Source: Podaxis mareebaensis (Eukaryota > Basidiomycota > Agaricomycetes > Agaricales > Agaricaceae). Taken from it: 64,000 nucleotides of DNA. The position numbers were made by a program, and so were the translations under genes. The DNA lies in NCBI GenBank assembly GCA_018524725.1, contig JAEUWP010000593.1:1-64000 (forward strand). Direction: 5' to 3'. Below are positions 12,188 through 22,446 of the stretch, piece by piece. Position 1 is the first letter of the stretch. Each line of letters starts with the position of its first letter. The notes under the pieces are model-generated. The model had not been told where the DNA came from. It searched no databases and saw nothing but the letters and a program-made list of their open reading frames with translations.

Positions 12188-12449
12188 TGTGTAAGGGTTA
12201 AGCCCTTATTATCATGGTCATTTCTTTCTTGTACACAGTTTTGTAATAATTAATTGTTTAATTCTCACTCTTCACTAACTCTGATGGATTATTTAATCCA
12301 TCAGGAAAATATTCCTTATATTCCTGTCATCAGCTATTGTGATGACAGCTGACCTTATACCACTCTACATACATCCCAGTACATCAGGTTCATTGTATGT
12401 CAGTGTGAATGTAAGGTCTTAAGCTCCCAGTAAACCCAGAGGGTTTACA
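12188..12449 (+). repeat. Solo or terminal LTR, second orientation
   Basis: It runs TGTGTAAGGG to GGGTTTACA and is homologous to the LTR at 2,248-2,516 but in the opposite orientation and CpG-depleted. GGGGG lies on both sides (12,183-12,187 and 12,450-12,454), consistent with a 5-bp target duplication, though a homopolymer is weak evidence. No matching internal region follows in the plus sense, so a solo LTR is the likelier reading. Confidence 0.6.
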
Positions 12450-12454
12450 GGGGG

Positions 12455-13442
12455 TTTATATATTGTAGATGAGATACAAACTAGGAAAGTACAAAATCAC
12501 ATGTTACATGGTTTCTAGAATGCTTGGGACTATATGGAAACTGGATAATCATATCTGGAATAAGTCTGAGCCTTAAAGCTCAGGCATATCTTGTCTGTAG
12601 GCTCCAAGACCACATGGTTAGCTGGTCTGGACTCAGATAATCTATTTTTAAGGATGCCTTTTGTTATCCACTACATGGTTTCTTTGTTTTGGAGGTCTGG
12701 ACTGAAGTAGCTACTAAGCAGCTGAGGTATATCCTTGGTAAAGAGTTATTCTAAGTCAATCCCTTGTGTTTTCTTTATCTTGTAGAGCTAACCAGTCATT
12801 CTGGGGCTTTTGAACATGTGAATTCTTGTGCTCCAGGATTTCTCTGAGGGGTAGCTACTCTGCTGCCATCTGGTACCCAGGGGTTCTTCTATCTTTTCTT
12901 TTGGATAGAGACATCCTATCCATAGTCTGATAAGTAACTAATATAGCTACTGTATCAATAATGCAAACAGAGCAGGATCTAAGCCTTGGATCAGAGTCAC
13001 TACTCATAGATAGCCTGTTAATGGCTTCTGAACTTGGAATAATAATGCAGTACAGTTTTCCTGCATAGGAAGTGTCCCTCTGGTTCACAGATGTAAGTCT
13101 GGAGTACTAGATAACCAGTCTTGCCAGCTCCTCTGGTTGACCTTGGGCCTGCTTCTGTTGTAGCAGAGTAGCTACTTTTGTCTTTCTTAAGACTTTTGTC
13201 CTAGTTCAGTGGCTGGAGATGTTCTGTCTCTGTAGCCATGTCATTTTCATAGCTATATTGACAAAAATTGTATCATTTCACCCATGTTTCTGCTTTGGGC
13301 ATATCATAGTCACCCCTCTTCTTTGAGACTGGCTCTCCTCCCCTCTCAATCATATCCATTTCTGGACCATTCCCTCAGCAAACTAGCCAGTTCATTACCA
13401 AGTGCATACCCTTACCAAATCACTGCAGCTTCTTAACAACAA
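12455..13442. other. CpG-poor degenerate sequence
   Basis: A short minus-strand open piece (13,088-12,855) and scattered fragments are present. I cannot assign them to an element. No intact gene is seen. Confidence 0.4.
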
Positions 13443-14268
13443 ATGCCAACTACTTCACACATCCCTTGGATTTGTTTGCAACTATTATACTACCAAGTGT
13501 CTTACTCACTCATGAACAATCCTTCTTATCATGTTCACAATTGGCTCTACCTCCAAAATCCAGCCCAGCAACCTCTTGAGCCCAAGTGTGCCAAAGGCAG
13601 TACCTGGCTCAATTCTGCACTTGGCAAGAACACCAACTTATATGTGCACTTCACCCATTGCATCACTAATCACATGCCCATTGGCACCTTTTGACAGCAC
13701 TTCTTCCCAGGGCACTACATCACCTCCTATCCATGTGGAGAAGTGTTAGAAACCTGGGACCATATTCTCATTGATTGCCCCTACTTCCACTATCTAGTTG
13801 GAGACTGTAATGGTTTCTACTGGATCATCAACTTCCTAGAATGCAATCCAGCAGCCTGCTTGTTTGCCAACCAAATCCAAGGACCTATAACTCAAGAGGA
13901 GCTTGCCACATGCTGTCTTAATAGAAGAGAGCACATTCATCTTAACAGAGTTCTGGACATTCACTAAAGGTTTTCCCCTTTTGTCTCATAGCTAGCTCCC
14001 CCACTCCCCACCTCTTCATCTTCTTCTATTGCCTCATAGTTAGTTCCCCCACTCCTACACTTCTTCAACTTCTCTAATAGAACTTTCACTCAGTTTAAAT
14101 CCCCTTTCTTTCCTATAATATCTTACAATATAACTCTACTATTCCTCATACTATTCCATCTCTTCTTTCTTTTCTTTTCTTTTTCTCTAGTTTTGGTATT
14201 GGGACTGCTATTGTGCACCCATTTGTATTAGCTAGTTCTAGTGCAATAAATGTGGATACAAAAAAAGG
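13443..14268 (+). mobile_element. 3' end of a LINE (non-LTR) element
   Basis: The plus-strand pattern changes frame near 13,690, then reads FFPGHYITSYPCGEVLETWDHILIDCPYF, split here as an HFFPGHY piece and a CGEVLETWDHILIDCPYF piece, ending near 13,967 (NRVLDIH). This Cys/His C-terminal cluster is typical of fungal LINE reverse-transcriptase ORFs. It is followed by a pyrimidine-rich 3' region and an A-rich tail (acaaaaaaaggg, about 14,258-14,270). It is 5'-truncated and decayed. Confidence 0.6.
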
Positions 14269-14272
14269 GAGG

Positions 14273-14965
14273 TCAATAAACCAAGTCCCATATTGTCATT
14301 GACATTTGTGACATCAACATCACAAAGAGCATCACAGATAGTGTTACAGATGGCCAACCAATCCATTCTGTGGGACAACTGCACATTGACATCAGGCTGC
14401 ACATTGGTAGTAGGGGAGAGGGGAGTAAATGTAGGGAGGAAAGAGAGGGGATCTGTAGGTTGGGATTCATCCCAGGTGACTCCTGGAGTAGGAGGGATGA
14501 AGCTGTGAGAAGCTGCAATAGCTTGAGCTTGGATTAAGACCTGATGAGAGAAGGGGCAACCTCTGGAGAGAGTTCAATATCTTCACAAACTGGCATAAGG
14601 GATAGGTGAATGGATCTTGGAGTACTGAGACCTTTAGAATCTTGTTGTTCCTCCTCTGCACTGTAGACAGAAGAGATGGCATTGTCATCATCAGTGACTT
14701 TAAGGGATTCTCTTGTCTGGGTGGATAAGAAGTTGTCAGTGGACATGAAATGTTTGGTTCCAATAGAAAGAGTAGGCAATAGTGGATTACAAGTACAAAT
14801 AGAGTTGTCACAATTCTCCATTCCTGCAAAGGGGCCCTTGGATGCTTCATGAGGGAGGGTAGACAAGGGCACTAAACTAGTGCTTGAGTGGCAGCAGATG
14901 ACTTTCAATTTAACAGTCTTGAAAACACCTCTAAAGCCTCCAGAAGAGTTCTTGGAGTTTGACAT
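14273..14965 (-). pseudogene. Unidentified minus-strand ORF fragment in the element stack
   Basis: An open block starts MSNSKNSSGGFRG at 14,965 and runs about 143 codons; the coding pattern then shifts frame and continues to about 14,273. It is Ser/Pro-rich and CpG-poor. The position, just inside the gag of LTR copy 2, suggests an inserted element, perhaps the 5' end of another LINE. No domain is recognised. Confidence 0.3.
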
Positions 14966-14989
14966 AATATCTAGAACAAGTTGTATTCC

Positions 14990-17017
14990 TTTTCTGTAGT
15001 ATGAATAATCATTCCACTGAGGTGATGGTGGTGGTTATTGGAAAAGGAAAGACTTGGAGGCAGAGGCCTTGACAGTTGCTTTGGCAGGAAGGTATTTGAA
15101 GGTTGCCTTAGTTCATGAGCAGGGATGCAATCCTGCCCTGCAGATATGCAATGAGGGACCCATGCAGCCCCCATTCTTGATTCAGCTATGGCAGATTTCT
15201 TCAAGAAACCTGTGGATGGTTCATGTGATTGAGAAGGCTTTAATACCCTCTTGAAGAAGGCACTGCTTTGTGTCTGATTCTCATAATCAGCTGCATGTGC
15301 TCTGAAGTCTTCCAGCTGGTTCATTTCAGGCAACAATCCTCAGTCAAACATAAGGAAATGTCTCATGGTTTGCAGTAAGCCTTCCAAGAAGGTCTTGATG
15401 AGAGAGTAGTCATCTGGGTGTACTGCTATATCTTGCAAGTATCCCAAGATAGCATTGTAATAATGTTGAATCCCTTCTTTGGGATTATACTTGACTCCTT
15501 TGAGGCTTTTGCAAGCCTTGTGCACTGATGCCAGTCTGATGAATCTGTCATAGAGCCCATGACAACACTCTTGAATGTCCAATTATATTTACTATGATCT
15601 TTACTAAGTACATAGTGAACAAACATCTCTTTCACCTCTCCAATAAGGTAATATTGGAGAGTAAGGATTCATAGACAATCCATAGTGGGGCTCTGTCCCC
15701 CTAGTCCCTTCATGGCAAAGTCAGTACAGAGGCTTGTTATGGATGATAACAAGTCTCTGAAGCAGTGACTTCCTCTGTATGGTTCCAAGCTCCTGTCTGT
15801 GTGGAGCTTGTTCATTGAAGGTTTATAACCTTCAGGTATTCAATTGGTTGTGCAAGGTACTGATCAATCATTCAATGTAAACAATCCATGCATGAGGTTA
15901 TTGTAACTCTGGATGGATTGTATGATTCCTGGAGTTACAAATTCATTGTATACTTCTCTGACTAGAGAGTATTGATGAGTCCCTCTATTCAGTGTTGGGA
16001 GTTATGAGGTGGTATGCACCTCCTGCTCCCCCTCTCCCTTATCTTCTTCCTCTCCCTCTTCCTCTTGCACAGGAAGAAAATTTCAGAGGGGATATAGGTT
16101 GTATAGCAGGGGCAAACTTTATCCCTGCAGAGGTGGTTGTAAGTGTTGTTGGGGTGAGGAGGCCATCCTGACCATTTTGAGGGAATTGGTTGTCTGAGGT
16201 GTCCTGAGAGAGCCTCCAAAGAACACTCAAGTAGCTATCTTTTGCTCCTCATGTTCTGACATAGTGGCTTCAACAGGTATATACATCATGCATAGGCATA
16301 GGGTCAGTTTGTTTGACCTTCATGGCTTGGGCCTTCTGGTAGGCCATACAAAGCTTTGTTAAAGCTTTGATATATGTGGTGTGGAATCAGTTGGAACTGA
16401 CACCTATTAGTGAGTTGGTTTCCCTATGCAATTGGGCTATGATTTCTTCAGTGTACACCAGGATTTGGTGTTGGTGTTGGCATTTAATATGCCATAATCT
16501 GTAAATATTGAGCTAACTTGGTCTTCTAAAGAGACCATGTCATTAAGGGCAGGAGGCAAGAATTCAGGCATCAATAGTTTAGAATGTGAACCATCAGACT
16601 GGTGTGTTGTGCTTGACAGTGTGGGGCATGCTGTGAGGGGATGGCTCATCTCAAATTCAGGGAAGAGAGGAAGCTCCAGAGGAGCTTCCTCACTGGTGGT
16701 GGATGAGTCATGGATCAACACACCTACTGGAGGTATTGAGATGGGGGTGGGGAATGTTGGTTCATTGTGTGGTGAGGGGATTGATGGGGGAGGGAGTGTG
16801 GATGGATTGTGCACATCTTGTACACATCAAATTGTGGTTGCATGTCTTCAGACACGTCATAGTGCCTAGGGGGATGATTATGCTGTGAGGTCATTTGAAT
16901 GGATGGTGACAAGAGGTTTTTTTGCTTTGAGCTTTAAGCACAATTGCTGCGTTTAAGTGGTTCACTTAGTACATGCCCAGGTGTGGGGTATTGTAAAAAG
17001 GTGTAAACCCACTGGGT
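14990..17017 (-). mobile_element. LTR retrotransposon copy 2: gag region, CpG-depleted, truncated
   Basis: It is homologous to 1-2,280 in the same orientation. For example, 'agtcccttcatggc.aagtc' at 15,703 matches position 1, and the 'gtacatgcccag.tg.ggggta' leader is at 16,970-16,990. Reading leftwards it covers the leader, the Pro/Ser-rich gag N-terminus, the central region, and a further gag part not present in copy 1 (YYNAILGYLQDIAVHPDDYSLI; 15,582-15,340). Only 20 bp of LTR remain at 16,998-17,017. Almost every CpG of copy 1 is TpG or CpA here, and several deletions remove part of the centre. Confidence 0.8.
15340..16912 (-). pseudogene. gag-like ORF of LTR copy 2
   Basis: Open pieces are 16,912-16,724, 16,814-16,437 and 15,582-15,340, in different frames. 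They match copy 1 gag (EDVQPQF-type start, LEDQVSSIFTDYG) and extend into the core gag region with LEGLLQTMRHFLMFD. Large internal deletion relative to copy 1 lies between about 16,255 and 16,290. It is non-coding now. Confidence 0.65.
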
Positions 17018-17670
17018 TTACTTGATGTTATACCTTCAAAAAGTTTGTATGACATTTCTTACTCAATTGAATGTTTTTCCAGCTGTTATAGTCCATCTTA
17101 TTCTTCAGGTGAATTATATAAATCAACATGTAATAACTATTTTAAGCCAATTTGCTGATGTGCGAGGTGTTTCATGATAACAACATGTGCAGATAAGGAT
17201 AAAAGACATTGGCAACATAGTTCAGATAATTTGGCAAAGTCAGAGGGAGAAATGGCTGTCCTAGTGGCACATGGAATCATTTCCTGCCAAGGGTGCACAC
17301 CTGTCAAATTTTTGTTGGTTGCCATCTACCTTCTTTTTGTCTATCAATCCTTTGTGGGGGATCCAAACCAGATCGTCAACTCTGCCTAATATTGAATGTC
17401 CGCCTGTCTTTTCTTTTATACCATTGGTTGAGAACCTGACCGGCGATGTCGAGGTCTTCTGATGGATCTCTTGGGATTCTGCATGTGACTTCCAATACTT
17501 CTTCATGTACCTTCTCGCAACCATCACATGGACTGTCGCTGTGATCGTGTGCTCACTACGCACTGCGCATTCACAGTCTGGTTCCTCGGTTTCCAACTCT
17601 TATAAGAACTCTCGGAGTCGCATCTTCCCTATATCTCCCAATAGTCTCCCCACTTCGGCACTTGCTGAAA
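17018..17670. other. Boundary of the transposon block and promoter of F-box gene 1
   Basis: CpG content recovers from about 17,160 onwards. The last 130 bases share a promoter-like block with F-box genes 2 and 3: 'actgcgcat..cagtctggttcct' at about 17,560 and a TATA-like TATAAG at 17,600. No gene is seen in 17,018-17,540. Confidence 0.5.
17560..17606 (+). promoter_or_regulatory. Core promoter block of F-box gene 1
   Basis: A 'tgcgcat.cacagtctggttcctcgg' stretch and TATAAG (17,600-17,605) lie 66-110 nt before the ATG. The same order occurs before F-box genes 2 (33,385-33,424) and 3 (36,345-36,392). Confidence 0.55.
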
Positions 17671-19224
17671 ATGAGCGAGTCAACGCGGATCCCTGATCCA
17701 TTGCATGAGATCGCTCTGGTGAAACATGAAGTACGACAGCTGGAGAGCGAACTCGCCAACGCTTTGCGACGGTCCCAGGAAATACGAGTCAGCCTTCTAC
17801 GGAAGCTGAATACTATGCAAGCGTCGACCAGGAACCTCACTTCAGAATTATTAGCCCACATCTTCCTGTTGGTTTGTGACCAGCGAGCTGCTCTCAGACT
17901 CGGAGGAGTATGCTCGCACTGGCGACAGATCACCTTATCCACGCCTCATCTGTGGTCATTCCTGTACCTTTACATCCGCGCATCGGTGGATACAAGCGAG
18001 AGGAGACAGAACCCGATCTATTTGGTTCAATATTATTTGGAGAACACTGGGAACGTTCCGTTTTCTCTTGACTTGCGATTTGACCATTATTTCTGTCCTT
18101 CCAAGGAGATCCTGGGGCTTTTTTCCTCGCTCCTCCTCCGCAGAGAAATCACTCAAAAGGTGCATGGGCTTAAACTCGTGCGCGCACCATTTGAGTGGAT
18201 ATCTTCCCTTCCTAGATTCCTCAACATCGCGGACGTCAGGATATACGAACCCACTGGCTGTCTCGATGGAATATTGAGATCTCATATTTTCCATTCCCCT
18301 CGCCTCCGTCTCCTCATGCTCCATGATCTGCAGAGTACCCGCCCTGTGCCGAATAACATCGAGCATACGCAGATCACACGGATATTCTTGTTACGAGTAG
18401 CAATCGATGTCGCCGTTTCACTACTCGTGCGGTGTCCCAATCTCGTTCAGTTCGAATCCACAAGTACAACACTTTCCGAGCTGCGGGACGTAGATAACAT
18501 CCGGACTTACGGACTCGTCGATGGTCCGATCATCTTACACCAGTTGGAGCACTTCAGTTGGACTCACCCCGGTGGGGTGGATGGCAGCCGCTTGAACTTC
18601 ATTTATTCGCGGTTGCGCTTCCCAGCTCTGCGTATTTTCCATTGGTTGACCACCAAATGCGCATCCCTTGACAATGTTGCCTTGCGAGCGCTACTTCCTA
18701 ACTTTCCTCCGACGTTATCCTTCTTAGGGATCACCTCTGCGCTGGGGTGGCAAAGGGATCTCGTGGAATTTGTGTTCGACTATACTGCAACCACCCGGGA
18801 GTTGCGCGTGTATGGCTGTGATTATACCACGATGATGAGCATGTTCGTCGTACTCGGTGGGCGAAGGAGGGCCGCGGACCAGGGAGGTGTTTACTTGCCA
18901 AATTTGAGGAATATGTCCATTGATGGGATTAGTTTTCTCGAGGTCACAGCAGCGAGGGAAGCCAGGATGGTGAACTGTATTATGGACACTCTTCGTCACC
19001 GCTGCAGAAGTGATAACACCAGGTTCTTGTTGCAGCTGTCGAGGCGTGATGGAAATTGGGCCGAGAATTCACGGAATGCATTTTGCGCACTGAAGAAGGA
19101 GGGAATTGAGGTGAAAGTGTGGGCGGACTGGAAGAAGTTACGTTTGTTGGAGGAACTAGAAGGCGACAAGAGCCAGGGTGCCTCAGCAAGAGAGAAGGCG
19201 TCGGGGAAGGGGAAGGTGCATTGA
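17671..19224 (+). CDS. F-box protein, paralogue 1
   Basis: Single-exon ORF of 517 residues. An N-terminal heptad-rich, probably coiled-coil stretch (residues about 12-48) precedes an F-box-like motif at about 55-100 (LTSELLAHIF...LGGVCSHWRQITLSTPHLWS). The rest has leucine-rich irregular repeats typical of agaric F-box proteins. By family knowledge, the F-box binds Skp1 in an SCF ubiquitin ligase and the C-terminal part recruits substrate; the substrate is unknown. I chose ATG 17,671, which lies about 70 nt after the TATA-like box; a TTG-initiated extension of three codons is not credible. It is clearly paralogous to the genes at 33,461 and 36,430 but the most diverged of the three. Confidence 0.85.
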   Translation: MSESTRIPDPLHEIALVKHEVRQLESELANALRRSQEIRVSLLRKLNTMQASTRNLTSELLAHIFLLVCDQRAALRLGGVCSHWRQITLSTPHLWSFLYLYIRASVDTSERRQNPIYLVQYYLENTGNVPFSLDLRFDHYFCPSKEILGLFSSLLLRREITQKVHGLKLVRAPFEWISSLPRFLNIADVRIYEPTGCLDGILRSHIFHSPRLRLLMLHDLQSTRPVPNNIEHTQITRIFLLRVAIDVAVSLLVRCPNLVQFESTSTTLSELRDVDNIRTYGLVDGPIILHQLEHFSWTHPGGVDGSRLNFIYSRLRFPALRIFHWLTTKCASLDNVALRALLPNFPPTLSFLGITSALGWQRDLVEFVFDYTATTRELRVYGCDYTTMMSMFVVLGGRRRAADQGGVYLPNLRNMSIDGISFLEVTAAREARMVNCIMDTLRHRCRSDNTRFLLQLSRRDGNWAENSRNAFCALKKEGIEVKVWADWKKLRLLEELEGDKSQGASAREKASGKGKVH

Positions 19225-19969
19225 GAGCGGCTCATGATGGACTTGATCTCGAGGTAGACATTTTAACCCAGAGGTGGCTTCCAACTTGTAGTATGTACGC
19301 GTTGTATCCCTCAAACACGACAGAAAACTCATGAACATCCCCGAGCCTACGGCATTTATTTGGACGTGTCTATCAATCACAATGATGCGACTATATGTAC
19401 ACACAACAACAATTATGATGCGAACTGGCAGGAGGCAAGAGGCTGCAAGAGGTCGCACAAGAAAGCCCTAGCAGACAAATGGTACATATACAAGACTGAT
19501 CTAGATTACTTCAATCTCGTCTACCGAACAACGGTAAGGGACGGTAAGGCACCGTTATGGCGGGCCGCCCAACATCAATTGCGGCCCGTGGACTGATTGG
19601 AGCCGTTATGTTAAGAGATCAACTTCGAACCTTACCTCCGACCCTCCACGATACAATACAGGCTTCTCTCTAAAACAAGAATTATCCCCGCAGAAGAGCC
19701 CTACAAGGATAAATCTCGGCCTTAATTTGTTCGTCTCACCGTTGGATCTGCCGCTATAATGCCCTTTTTGTTCTGCAACCGTTGAATGGGTGCATGGTTG
19801 ACCGGACGCGCGAAGACCGTATGAGCATTCAGCTGACCTCTCCGAGCGAACACAAGCGAACGATGGTGTATCCGTATGTACCTTGTCCCAAATAACATAT
19901 CGAAACTACGGAAAGGTATTTAGGAGCTCATACAACTATTCGTTCTTTGCTCTCACATCCCAGGACGAG
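19225..19969. other. Intergenic region upstream of the GH28 gene
   Basis: I see no gene. A TATAAT-like hexamer occurs at about 19,755, some 215 nt before the GH28 ATG; its role is unproven. Confidence 0.4.
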
Positions 19970-22072
19970 ATGCTACCATTTACATTGCTCTTCGTTCTCG
20001 CATCTTCGCTGATACCACGAGTACATTCTGCTGAATGCACAGTGGCTCATGATGCTGCCGAGGACGACTCACCGGCGATTTTGAAAGCTTTCACGGATTG
20101 CCAAGTCGACTCAACTATCACGTTCTCGAAAGCAAATTACAGCGTTTTCACACCCATTTCTCTCACTGGCCTGAGTGCGTTGCGGTTTTCATAGCTTCCT
20201 GTCATAATTCCCAATTAATTCCACGTTTGCTTTTACAGAAAACGTGACAGTACATCTCGAAGGAAACCTCCTGCTTCCGCAGAACGTGTCGAGAGTACAG
20301 CACGAGATAAACATTACTCAGAACCAGCCCAGTGTCCGTTCATCCCTTGTGCTCAATTCAAACAAAGCTAACCAGAAGACGGCAACAGACATATGCAACA
20401 CCATGGTTCTACTTCCAAGGCGAAGACGTTAGCATTATTGGCTCTGATGATGTAGAATGGGGGGCATTTCATGGTTTTGGGGAACAATGGTGGAATGTTG
20501 GGAACCGCGTGCGAACATCCATTACTTTGTTGATCAGCCTCAATACCCATTTATTTGGTCCAGATCCTCCGTCCGCAACTCGCAACGTTCAACGTCACAA
20601 ATGGCTTCCTTCGCAAGTTGAAAGTCATTAAACCCATTGCTTGGGGCTGGAACCTACCTGGAAGGAACATCCGTGTAGAAGATCACTTTGTTGACGCGGC
20701 ACCCCATAATGGGACTCGTGATTCTACTGTTGTATGTTCCCGTACCGTTTCGCCGTCATAGACCCTAAACGACGACTGACACGTCTCCTGCTGTAGAGTT
20801 TCCCTTTCAACACGTGAGTTCCCCATTTTCACCGGTATTGATGAAGAACTAACCACCGTTCTAGAGATGGTATGATCAAACTACACAGACATGCATGATG
20901 ACTCAACTTCTACTCGCTCCGTAGGTTTCAACCTCTCTGGCCAGAACATCACTGTCGACGGGTAAGCTAACCCGGTCCAAAAATCTTTCTAAATTTCTGA
21001 CCGTTATAATCCAGTTATTATGGCCACAACGGCGATGACTGCATCTCAGTAATCAACGGTGCCAAGGACATCGTCGCACAAAACGGTTTCTGCGGGTTCT
21101 CTTCCCATGGTCTCTCTATTGGTTCGCTTGGGAGAGATGGTGCGGTGCATACGGTGCAGAACGTCTTATTCAAAAACTGGACTATGGATGGGGCTGTTTA
21201 TGGTGCCAGAGTGAGTACTTCACGTCTTGCGTTCCGGTGAATGTATAGGGGGAGTTGATAAATGCATTGAACTTGCTATCCGTTGCAGTTCAAGAGTTGG
21301 ACTGGAGGGCAAGGGTTCGCTGACAACGTGACGTGGGAGGATATTACGCTTGTCGGGGTTTCCACTGGTATCTTCGTCACTCAAAAGTGAGCGATGTCTT
21401 TATCTTTCGCCTGGAGTTTGTTTACTGAGGTGTGTTCCAGCTATTATGATCAGGTTCGCATGACATCCCACCACCAAGTCGAGAACCATGGAAAATTGAT
21501 TCGGTGCATCGCGACAGGACAAAGGGCCCCGACCCGCCAATGCCAACAATACCAGCACCAGAATCTCCAACTTCAAGTTCAAGAACTTCAAAGGTAGCCT
21601 TGCTACGAACTGGAGTCAGTTTCCCGTGTCCTCCCCGGCGTCTATATTCTGACTCATATCTGCAGCCGACGGAACTTGCATCAGTAATCCATGCTGGAAC
21701 TTTGTTCAAGGTATCGACAACACAAAGGGCATCATTTTCGACCTTTTCCCTGGAACAGGTGCGCATTTTAGTCCACCACACTCCAATCAACTTATCCCAG
21801 ATATTAACATACTCTTGATCGCAGCCTTGAATGTCTCCGTTGAGAATATTGACATTCACCCACATGACTTGCCTTCAAACGCGACAACAGTCATCTGCGA
21901 CCCTTCCGCCCTTGCACCTGGAGAACAGGACACCCTAGGGTTCAAGTGCGAGACTGGACCTTTCGTTACGACTGAGATTAAAGCTTCTTCGGGTGGCGTT
22001 GCTCTAGCTAAGAGCAGAATGGCGGTCGTATTGGGTTCTATTTTGACTTTGACCTCGGGATTGCTTCTCTGA
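19970..22072 (+). CDS. Glycoside hydrolase family 28 protein (polygalacturonase-like), 13 exons, secreted
   Basis: Model of 463 residues. Exons: 19,970-20,174; 20,239-20,333; 20,389-20,508; 20,564-20,731; 20,797-20,813; 20,865-20,869; 20,925-20,961; 21,015-21,210; 21,289-21,386; 21,441-21,453; 21,518-21,614; 21,666-21,758; 21,825-22,072. All phases fit. A signal peptide (MLPFTLLFVLASSLIPRVHSA) opens the protein. GH28 landmarks appear in order: NTDGFN, GDDCIS, SHGLSIGSLG and RFKSW, the positions of the three catalytic Asp, the His and the Arg-Lys pair. Many Asn glycosylation sites are present. It would cleave pectic polygalacturonan outside the cell; exo versus endo mode is not decided. A 5-nt exon and a 13-nt exon are unusual. 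The C-terminus is hydrophobic (AVVLGSILTLTSGLLL), suggesting a GPI signal. Confidence 0.85.
20865..20869 (+). other. 5-nt microexon AGATG in the GH28 gene
   Basis: The intron at 20,814-20,864 (gtgagt...ctag) and the intron at 20,870-20,924 (gtatga...gtag) leave only AGATG. Joining gives AAC ACA GAT GGT, that is N-T-D-G of the conserved GH28 catalytic motif. Skipping it would shift the frame and lose the Asp. Confidence 0.8.
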
Positions 22073-22446
22073 CCAACTGATCGTCCTCGTTACGCTTGGT
22101 AGGTCCTACTGAATATACACAGGGCCCTTTTATTCAGGCCCTAAGCTGGTTTCTGCGTTTTGGAATGAATCTCCTGTGGTTTGTCGATAGCTACCATTGT
22201 CGCAGTGTTTACGAGATGGGGTAATATGTCTCAAAACCTCAAAACGTGTCCTTGAGCCCGAGTGAAGGAATTCACAACAGGGGTATCAGTCGATGGGAGA
22301 ACAGGAAATATCCGGGACAGCTCGGCGCACCATCTATTTCAATTGATCTGATGGCATCCCGTCAGTCATCTTGAAGGGGTTTCGAAGTCAGGTGAGAGGC
22401 GTCATGTCGTGAAATGTCTATTCATTATCATTGCTTTAGGACAGTC
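22073..22446. other. Convergent intergenic region
   Basis: Shared 3' space between the GH28 gene and the minus-strand kelch gene. No gene is seen. Confidence 0.6.
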
